In this document: in pieces, positions 35,836 through 41,001 of the stretch
Numbering within the stretch: position 1 is the first letter of the stretch
Layout: the number at the start of each line of letters is the position of its first letter
Source of the DNA: Saprospiraceae bacterium
Lineage (GTDB): Bacteria > Bacteroidota > Bacteroidia > Chitinophagales > Saprospiraceae
Direction of reading: 5' to 3'
NCBI GenBank assembly: GCA_020631105.1
Contig: JAHDHW010000027.1
Span: forward strand, 1 to 41,001
DNA: 41,001 bases
The notes under the pieces: generated by a model
Told to the model about the DNA's origin: nothing
Databases searched by the model: none
What the model saw: only the letters and a program-made list of their open reading frames with translations
Made by a program: the position numbers and the translations under genes

Positions 35836-36723
35836 TTAACTAAATTTTGGAGAAACCACTAAATCCTTACTTCCTGGTGTATAGACATAAAAACCTTCGC
35901 CTGACTTACGACCAAGCTTACCTGCGGTAACCATATTTACTAATAATGGACAAGGAGCATATTTCGCTTGACCGAAGCCGTCATATAATACATTGCAGAT
36001 TGCCAATACTACATCTAATCCAATAAAATCGGCTAATTGCAAGGGCCCCATCGGATGTGCCATTCCGAGTTTCATCACGGTATCAATACCTGCAACATCA
36101 GCTACGCCTTCGTGCAAAGTATATATAGCTTCATTTATCATCGGGATAAGAATCCGATTTGCAACGAACCCTGGATAATCGTTTGCTTCAACAGGAATCT
36201 TTCCGAGCGTTTTGGATAACTCCATGATCGACTGAGTAACCTCATCTGTCGTTGCATATCCTCTGATGACCTCAACCAGCTTCATGATAGGTACTGGATT
36301 CATAAAGTGCATACCAATTACCTTATCCGGGCGTTTAGTAACCGAAGCAATTTTAGTAATTGAAATGGAAGAGGTATTAGTAGCCAGGATTGCCCCTTCA
36401 GGAGCATTAGCATCAATATCCCGAAATATTTTTAGTTTGAGATCTACATTTTCTGTAGCAGCTTCTACCACTAAATCCGCTGTTGATACACCTTCAGCTA
36501 TTGTGGTGGATGTTTTTATATTCGCCAAAGTCGCCGCTTTATCCTCTGCGGAAATCTTCTCCTTCGCGACCATTCGGTCCAGGTTTTTACCAATTGTCGC
36601 TAAGGCCTTTTCGAGGGCAGCTTCGGAGATATCAATCAAAGTAACTGAAAAGCCCTTCATGGCAAAAACATGCGCGATTCCATTTCCCATGGTGCCCGCA
36701 CCGATAACACTAATCTTTTTCAT
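35836..36723 (-). CDS. hbd: 3-hydroxybutyryl-CoA dehydrogenase
   Basis: An NAD(P)-dependent 3-hydroxyacyl-CoA dehydrogenase that interconverts acetoacetyl-CoA and 3-hydroxybutyryl-CoA. The Rossmann motif is GAGTMGNGIA (residues 8-17). The catalytic His/Glu region is MHFMNPVPIMKLVEVIRG and the C-terminal domain carries the NDYPGFVANRILIPMINEA segment and MAHPMGPLQLADFIGLD. At 295 aa it is the single-domain form used in butyrate-type or polyhydroxybutyrate-related metabolism and amino-acid breakdown. It diverges from the next gene across only 34 bases. Confidence 0.95.
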   Translation of the reverse strand: MKKISVIGAGTMGNGIAHVFAMKGFSVTLIDISEAALEKALATIGKNLDRMVAKEKISAEDKAATLANIKTSTTIAEGVSTADLVVEAATENVDLKLKIFRDIDANAPEGAILATNTSSISITKIASVTKRPDKVIGMHFMNPVPIMKLVEVIRGYATTDEVTQSIMELSKTLGKIPVEANDYPGFVANRILIPMINEAIYTLHEGVADVAGIDTVMKLGMAHPMGPLQLADFIGLDVVLAICNVLYDGFGQAKYAPCPLLVNMVTAGKLGRKSGEGFYVYTPGSKDLVVSPKFS

Positions 36724-36757
36724 AATTTGGTTTTAATTTAGATGCGAAAATATAAAA

Positions 36758-37702
36758 ATGAAATTGAAATTTAATTGGTTTTTGTTAGTCTTAATTGCTC
36801 CGCTTGTACTTTGGGGGCAAGAAGAGAGTACTTTTGATTTTGGAGACTTTGGTGGCGTAGTACTCATGGATTCAATTGTAGTGAGTGCTTCACGTAGTGG
36901 ATTTGATGTACAAGATTTCATCCAATTGGTTAGAGAGGATGAATCTTTCTATCAAGCCTTTAGAAATATACGGACACTTTCTTATCAGTCAGATAACAAC
37001 CTGGTGATGTACGATAAAAAAGGAAAAGAGAAAGCTAAGTACGAAAGTGTGACCAAGCAGGTTTCTGATGGGAATTGCAGGGAAATGGAGTTCCTCTCGG
37101 AGTCGATCAGCGGCAATTTTTACAAGCGAAAAAAGAAAAAGAAACTACGCTATTACACTTACAAACTCTTTGATCGCCTTTTCTTTACCCACAGTAGAAT
37201 TTGCGAATCTAAGGTAGCGCAACAGCAACAAAGCACTTCACCAAAGGGAATGGAAAAGCATGTAGCAGAGCTTAAAAAGCTAATCTTCTCCCCCGGCGAA
37301 AAAGCAGACGTTCCAATGATTGGCAAAAAGACGGAAATATTCTCTGAGAAAATGGCAAAATACTATGACTTCAGTATTAGCTCAAAATTATATGAGGATA
37401 GCATCGACTGTTATGTTTTTTCAGCAGTTGTAAAACCCGAATTTCAAACCAGAAAAGTGGATAAAACGGTGATTAAATCACTACATACTTATTTCGAAAA
37501 AGAAAGCTTCCAGGTCATGGCCAGAGATTATCAATTGAAATACTTCGGTGCTTTATTCGACTTTGATATTGCGATGCGTATAGAGTTGACCAAAACGGGA
37601 GAACTATATGTACCCAGTTATCTGGAATATGATGGTTTTTGGGATGTCCCCACGAAGAAACCAGAGATTTCAAAATTCTCTTCCAGGTTTTATGACTATT
37701 AG
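36758..37702 (+). CDS. Exported hypothetical protein
   Basis: I do not recognise the family. A signal peptide (FNWFLLVLIAPLVLWGQ) precedes an acidic segment and then VLMDSIVVSASRSGFDVQDFI, QAFRNIRTLSYQSDN and YDKKGKEKAKYES, a layout found in exported Bacteroidota proteins beside outer-membrane carboxypeptidase-like domains. A lysine cluster (YKRKKKKKLRYY) lies near residue 125. The C-terminus is FSSRFYDY. The ATG follows the start of the divergent hbd gene by 34 bases, so both promoters must overlap. Confidence 0.65.
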   Translation: MKLKFNWFLLVLIAPLVLWGQEESTFDFGDFGGVVLMDSIVVSASRSGFDVQDFIQLVREDESFYQAFRNIRTLSYQSDNNLVMYDKKGKEKAKYESVTKQVSDGNCREMEFLSESISGNFYKRKKKKKLRYYTYKLFDRLFFTHSRICESKVAQQQQSTSPKGMEKHVAELKKLIFSPGEKADVPMIGKKTEIFSEKMAKYYDFSISSKLYEDSIDCYVFSAVVKPEFQTRKVDKTVIKSLHTYFEKESFQVMARDYQLKYFGALFDFDIAMRIELTKTGELYVPSYLEYDGFWDVPTKKPEISKFSSRFYDY

Positions 37703-37709
37703 CCAGATG

Positions 37710-38579
37710 CTACTCGTCCAATTGAGCTAATTCAAAGTGTTCAATGATTTGTATAAGGTGTTCAGCATATTTATCATCATTCGAATATCCAGCTTCCTCT
37801 AAGCCAAGTGCCCAATTTCGATAATCTGTAGTCCCAAAGTTTTTAAGGTGTTGATATCGATTGCCCCCTAAAAGGTGGCTGTGTGCGCGATAAGACATCC
37901 AGGCACTTTCGTGCTGTCGATAAAAAGACTTATGACCAAGGTCAGCATGACTCGCACAATGTCCCGGTTTACAGCTTTTTTCAAAGCATTGGATACCAAA
38001 ATGATTATGAAATCTTGTTGCCAAAGGTGCTTTCCCGGCATTACTCTCCAGAAGGGCCTGTGCTAATTTTATACTGGCAGGGATGCCATACTTTTTCATC
38101 TCTGCTACTGCAACCGGCGCAAAGCGCTTAATATATTGCTGGCAAATAGTCTGATAAGATGCTACCAGCGACGGATCGAGTGAATGTTCTCCGGAAGAAC
38201 GATCGCTGAAGACAATCGACCAATAATTCCCATGATGGTCTTGCGAAAGCTGCGGAAGCTTAGGATTTGAAATTTCTGATTTTGTTTCATTTTCTGACGT
38301 TTTAGAGCTAAAGGAAAAATTCCCAAATGAAAACGCTTGTTCTTGCGATTTTACTCGCTGAGCTCCGTCTTCGGAATTTCTGCTTTTAGCCAATGCAATA
38401 GGATTGTCAAATAACGTGCTAGCTTCCCAGGATAACTCCAAATGTATGCTCTTCTGTGTCAACAGGGTAATCAAAGCGCATACGCTTAATATGTTTAACC
38501 AATGTCGACGCAAAAAAGTTACTGTTGCGTTCCATAAAATTAAAAGAATTGTTTTGCTTGAATAGCTATTAGGAGTCAT
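37710..38579 (-). CDS. Glucosaminidase-domain peptidoglycan hydrolase
   Basis: The 289-aa protein has a short cytoplasmic tail, one N-terminal transmembrane helix (~28-42), a Ser/Glu-rich linker and a C-terminal glucosaminidase domain (~140-285) of the FlgJ/LytG type: IPASIKLAQALLESNAGKA with the catalytic Glu, HNHFGIQCF, SFYRQHESAWMSYRAHSHLL and ALGLEEAGYSNDDKYAEHLI. It should cleave N-acetylglucosaminyl bonds in peptidoglycan from the inner-membrane side of the periplasm. It is divergent from the kinase gene across a 278-base region rich in palindromes. Confidence 0.9.
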   Translation of the reverse strand: MTPNSYSSKTILLILWNATVTFLRRHWLNILSVCALITLLTQKSIHLELSWEASTLFDNPIALAKSRNSEDGAQRVKSQEQAFSFGNFSFSSKTSENETKSEISNPKLPQLSQDHHGNYWSIVFSDRSSGEHSLDPSLVASYQTICQQYIKRFAPVAVAEMKKYGIPASIKLAQALLESNAGKAPLATRFHNHFGIQCFEKSCKPGHCASHADLGHKSFYRQHESAWMSYRAHSHLLGGNRYQHLKNFGTTDYRNWALGLEEAGYSNDDKYAEHLIQIIEHFELAQLDE

Positions 38580-38665
38580 TATAGAACGATTTTGGCTAGT
38601 ACAGTTAATAATAGTTATCTTATATCAAACTTGATCTTGTATTTGAATGTAAATACAATACAAAA

Positions 38666-38682
38666 TAAAACATTTTGTTTTA
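38666..38682. promoter_or_regulatory. Palindrome in the glucosaminidase/kinase divergent region
   Basis: TAAAACA, TTT, TGTTTTA: perfect 7-bp arms with a 3-base spacer. It is one of three palindromes in this AT-rich gap and may be an operator. Confidence 0.35.
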
Positions 38683-38740
38683 AATATACAATCATTTAAT
38701 TTTATTTTTTTTCTTCTAATATTCATTTCGCCTATATGGA

Positions 38741-38755
38741 AAAACAAATTGTTTT
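38741..38755. promoter_or_regulatory. Second palindrome in the same divergent region
   Basis: AAAACAA, A, TTGTTTT: perfect 7-bp arms with a 1-base centre. The half-site AAAACA is shared with the palindrome at 38666-38682. Confidence 0.35.
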
Positions 38756-38811
38756 ACAATTATGCCATTTGTGGAATTTAGGTTAAAATAAATTTATAGA
38801 AAAAGATGACT

Positions 38812-38836
38812 TAGTGTAAATTTTACACTACATTTG
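38812..38836 (+). promoter_or_regulatory. Operator-like palindrome overlapping the kinase promoter
   Basis: TAGTGTAAATTTTACACTA (38812-38830) is a perfect palindrome with 9-bp arms around one base. Its last two bases begin TACATTTG (38829-38836), an exact -7 box. A repressor bound here would block transcription. The box also overlaps a TTG codon at 38834, showing that TTG is not the translation start. Confidence 0.6.
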
Positions 38837-38857
38837 AAATACTTAAATCTTAACGAT

Positions 38858-39721
38858 ATGATTTTTATAGCAGATGGCGGCTCAACAAAAGCCGATTGGA
38901 TAATCATAGATAATAAAGGATCAAAGTCAAATTATAGTACAATTGGCTTTAATCCGTTTTTTTACGATACCGAAACAGTAGTAAAAGAACTCAATAAAAA
39001 ATTTGTACACGAGGTTCCGGTCAATGAAGCCAGCAAAGTGTTTTTTTATGGCTCAGGATGCTCAGATGCTTTACGTAAAGAGATTCTTGCGAAAGCATTT
39101 GTACAGATTTTTCCAAATGCAGAAATACATGTTGAGCATGATCTTTTGGCAAGTGCAAGAGCGACCTGTGGTGATGAGCCAGGGATTGCTTGCATTTTAG
39201 GGACGGGATCAAATTCTTGTTTGTACGATGGTATTGATGAAGTAGATAATGTAACTAACCTTGGTTATTTATTAGGTGACGAAGGAAGTGGGACTCATTT
39301 AGGCAAAAAATTAATCAGAGCCTATTTTTATAGAGAGCTCCCCAAGGAATTAGAAGAAGCTTTCGATAATAAATATAATTTAGGCAAACGAGAGTTACTG
39401 AATCGACTATATGACGGTCAGCGAGGCAATGTTTATTTAGCTTCTTTTGCCAGGTTTATGTTTGAGCATAAAGAGCATTTTTACATTAAACATATTGTAG
39501 CCAGAAGTTTCGCAGAGTTTATTGATCGTCATGTCATGAAGTATGAAGGACATCAAACCCTTCCGATACATTTCGTAGGTTCAATTGCTCATTATTTTTC
39601 TGGTGTTTTAAAATCGTTATTAGCAGAAAGAAATTTAACTTTGGGCCGAATCATAAAGAAGCCAATTGATAATCTGGTTCAATACCATCTGGATCGGGAT
39701 ATCTCATACGCTTCCAAATAA
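38858..39721 (+). CDS. N-acetylglucosamine kinase-like protein (BadF/BadG ATPase family)
   Basis: An ASKHA-fold sugar kinase. The N-terminal phosphate-1 loop is IADGGSTKADWIII (residues 4-17), the second is ILGTGSNSCLYDG, and YLLGDEGSGTHLGKKLI is the typical BadF/NagK region. It probably phosphorylates N-acetylglucosamine or another amino sugar, as in mammalian NAGK. The frame opens at a TTG (38834), but that codon lies in the promoter box, so the ATG at 38858 (287 aa) is the start. Its neighbour pfkA begins 36 bases downstream, so the two are likely co-transcribed. Confidence 0.88.
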   Translation: MIFIADGGSTKADWIIIDNKGSKSNYSTIGFNPFFYDTETVVKELNKKFVHEVPVNEASKVFFYGSGCSDALRKEILAKAFVQIFPNAEIHVEHDLLASARATCGDEPGIACILGTGSNSCLYDGIDEVDNVTNLGYLLGDEGSGTHLGKKLIRAYFYRELPKELEEAFDNKYNLGKRELLNRLYDGQRGNVYLASFARFMFEHKEHFYIKHIVARSFAEFIDRHVMKYEGHQTLPIHFVGSIAHYFSGVLKSLLAERNLTLGRIIKKPIDNLVQYHLDRDISYASK

Positions 39722-39757
39722 TACTTCCGGAAAACTAATAGAAGCACACAACACAGC

Positions 39758-40741
39758 ATGGCACAAGATATTAAGAGAATCGCAGTTTTTACATCAGGAG
39801 GTGATGCCCCAGGAATGAATGCCGCTATTCGTGCGGTAGTTAGAACTGCTACCTATCATGATCTTCACATTTTCGGTATCATTCGCGGATATGAAGGTAT
39901 GATCAAAGGCTCCATCAAAAGATTGGAGACCAAAGATGTAGGTAATATTATTCACCGTGGCGGGACGGTCCTAAAAACCGCAAGAAGCATGGACTTTATG
40001 ACCAAAGAGGGTCGTAAAACTGCTTATGAGAATTTATTAGCTAATGATATTGATGCCTGTATTGCTATTGGTGGCAATGGAACATTCACCGGTGCAAATG
40101 TCTTTTCTAAAGAATACAATATCCCCTTCATAGGAATTCCGGGTACCATCGATAATGACCTTTATGGTACTGACTATACTATAGGATTTGATACTGCGAT
40201 TAATACTGCAGTTGATGCTGTAGACAAAATTCGGGATACGGCCGATTCTCATAATCGATTATTTTTCGTAGAAGTTATGGGCCGCAACTCTGGTTTCATT
40301 GCTTTAAATACAGGCATTGGATCAGGTGCTGCCAATGTTATGATTCCTGAAACCGACACTTCAATTGACGATCTTATCCTGAATCTTAGAAAAGGTGCAA
40401 AACGGGACAAACTCTTTAGCTTGATCATTGTAGCAGAAGGAAATAAGAATGGTGGAGCAGCTGAAATTGCAGAAAAGGTAAAAACCAAGTTTGATTATTA
40501 CGATACCAAAGTTACCATTATCGGTCACTTGCAACGAGGAGGTTCTCCTACTTGTATGGATCGGGTGCTCGCTAGTCGACTTGGCCATTCTGCAGTAGAA
40601 GGATTGTTAGAAGGCAAACGAAATAAAATGGTAGGTCTTGTCAATAATAAGATAAAGTTCACCTCTTTTGAGTCTGCAATAACCAAAGAAAAGGATGTCA
40701 ATAATGAGTTAATCAGAATGGCTGAGATTCTTGCCCTTTAA
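39758..40741 (+). CDS. pfkA: 6-phosphofructokinase
   Basis: The enzyme phosphorylates fructose 6-phosphate to the 1,6-bisphosphate in glycolysis. Visible motifs are FTSGGDAPGMNAAIRAVVR (nucleotide), PGTIDNDLYGTD with the catalytic Asp, EVMGRNSGFIAL and HLQRGGSPTCMDR for the sugar phosphate. The loop that reads GGDGS in E. coli (Asp103, Gly104) reads GGNGT here: Gly108 keeps the ATP-type residue, but Asn107 replaces the Mg-associated aspartate. The length of 327 aa is normal. It follows the kinase gene in the same direction. An ATP-dependent enzyme is likely, with the Asn as the one odd point. Confidence 0.95.
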   Translation: MAQDIKRIAVFTSGGDAPGMNAAIRAVVRTATYHDLHIFGIIRGYEGMIKGSIKRLETKDVGNIIHRGGTVLKTARSMDFMTKEGRKTAYENLLANDIDACIAIGGNGTFTGANVFSKEYNIPFIGIPGTIDNDLYGTDYTIGFDTAINTAVDAVDKIRDTADSHNRLFFVEVMGRNSGFIALNTGIGSGAANVMIPETDTSIDDLILNLRKGAKRDKLFSLIIVAEGNKNGGAAEIAEKVKTKFDYYDTKVTIIGHLQRGGSPTCMDRVLASRLGHSAVEGLLEGKRNKMVGLVNNKIKFTSFESAITKEKDVNNELIRMAEILAL

Positions 40742-40812
40742 GTAATTCGCGGAAATTGGGTTTAGTTTAAATTGAAATGTATTTTTTCTTTAGACAAGGC
40801 ATTTTTTGAGTG

Positions 40813-40830
40813 TCCCGATAGCTATCGGGA
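40813..40830. repeat. Palindromic repeat TCCCGATAGCTATCGGGA
   Basis: A perfect 18-base palindrome, 72 bases after the pfkA stop. A related copy lies at 40951-40983. I recall similar CCCGATAG/CTATCGGG repeats as dispersed elements in Bacteroidota genomes. Confidence 0.75.
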
Positions 40831-40950
40831 AGCCTTAGCTATTGACGAAAAAAATAACGCAGTATAAGGGAAAAAGACGTTCAAGTTAACTTTTAATTTA
40901 ATTTCGTGAACTACTTAATTACCACAAGTCTATTTATTTTTATTCACTGG

Positions 40951-40983
40951 TCCCGATAACTATCGTCCCGATAACTATCGGGA
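40951..40983. repeat. Tandem variant of the CCCGATA palindrome
   Basis: TCCCGATAACTATCG (40951-40965) is followed directly by TCCCGATAACTATCGGGA (40966-40983). Both units keep the outer arms and differ from the first copy at the centre. Confidence 0.75.
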
Positions 40984-41001
40984 GTCGCTGATCAACGGGG
41001 T

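Larger units (their letters stand above)
40742..41001. other. Noncoding end of the window
   Basis: No open frame or RNA gene is seen after pfkA, and no clear terminator. The region contains the TCCCGATA-type palindromes listed separately and AT-rich sequence. Confidence 0.5.

Noticed and set aside
1-41001. Mobile elements, CRISPR arrays or RNA genes
   Set aside because: No transposase, integrase, spaced repeat array, tRNA or rRNA pattern was found; the HNH-AP2 protein lacks its catalytic residue.

Overview
The window is a stretch of ordinary chromosome from a member of the Bacteroidota. The evidence is a PorT-like protein, a PorV-like barrel and a secreted protein with a type IX secretion C-terminal domain; several Bacteroidota-restricted families (DUF3810, DUF6090); genes with little Shine-Dalgarno signal; and several matches to the phylum's promoter (TTG/TTTG, 19-23 bp, TAnnTTTG). 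The gene content resembles Saprospiria/Lewinella-like marine bacteria, but I cannot fix the class from sequence alone. Menaquinone seems to be made by the futalosine route (mqnB plus a UbiE/MenG methyltransferase). I see no tRNA, rRNA, CRISPR array, transposase, integrase or prophage gene.

Layout. 1-3838 (minus): a two-gene operon for a DUF1080/PA14 lipoprotein and a beta-propeller dehydrogenase-like protein with an azurin-type copper domain. 3920-6641 (plus): a molybdopterin oxidoreductase overlapping a small lipoprotein gene. 7072-10687 (minus): a DUF6090 membrane protein, an exported pirin, an STM3941-like membrane protein and a TPR protein. 10831-14210 (minus): gyrA and a secreted hypothetical protein. 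14938-16364 (plus): ubiE overlapping a porT-like gene, convergent with an AcpH-like gene. 17086-18183: ychF. 18358-18909 (minus): a degenerate HNH plus AP2 protein. 19300-21210 (plus): ribD and a thioredoxin-fold protein.

21221-24274 (minus): a HerA/YjgR-like ATPase, a membrane-anchored DNA/RNA nuclease and a GNAT acetyltransferase. 24390-26326 (plus): a PorV-like barrel, a free-standing STN-domain protein and mqnB. 26602-28755: a repeat-bearing T9SS cargo protein. 28810-29910 (minus): DUF3810. 30159-34936 (plus): trxA, a DUF58 protein, a PPK2 kinase, an S4 RNA-binding protein and an S9 peptidase. 35186-36723 (minus): a glycine-rich protein and a 3-hydroxybutyryl-CoA dehydrogenase. 36758-37702: a secreted hypothetical protein. 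37710-38579 (minus): a glucosaminidase, divergent from an N-acetylglucosamine kinase-like gene and pfkA (38858-40741). The window ends in noncoding DNA with dispersed palindromes.

Most genes are housekeeping. The parts most worth a second look are the azurin-propeller fusion and its partner, the free STN protein between a barrel and mqnB, the HNH-AP2 protein with its lost catalytic histidine and long leader, the nuclease/HerA-like pair, the palindrome-rich region between the glucosaminidase and kinase genes, and an Asp-to-Asn change in the PfkA nucleotide loop. None of these amounts to a demonstrated new system.
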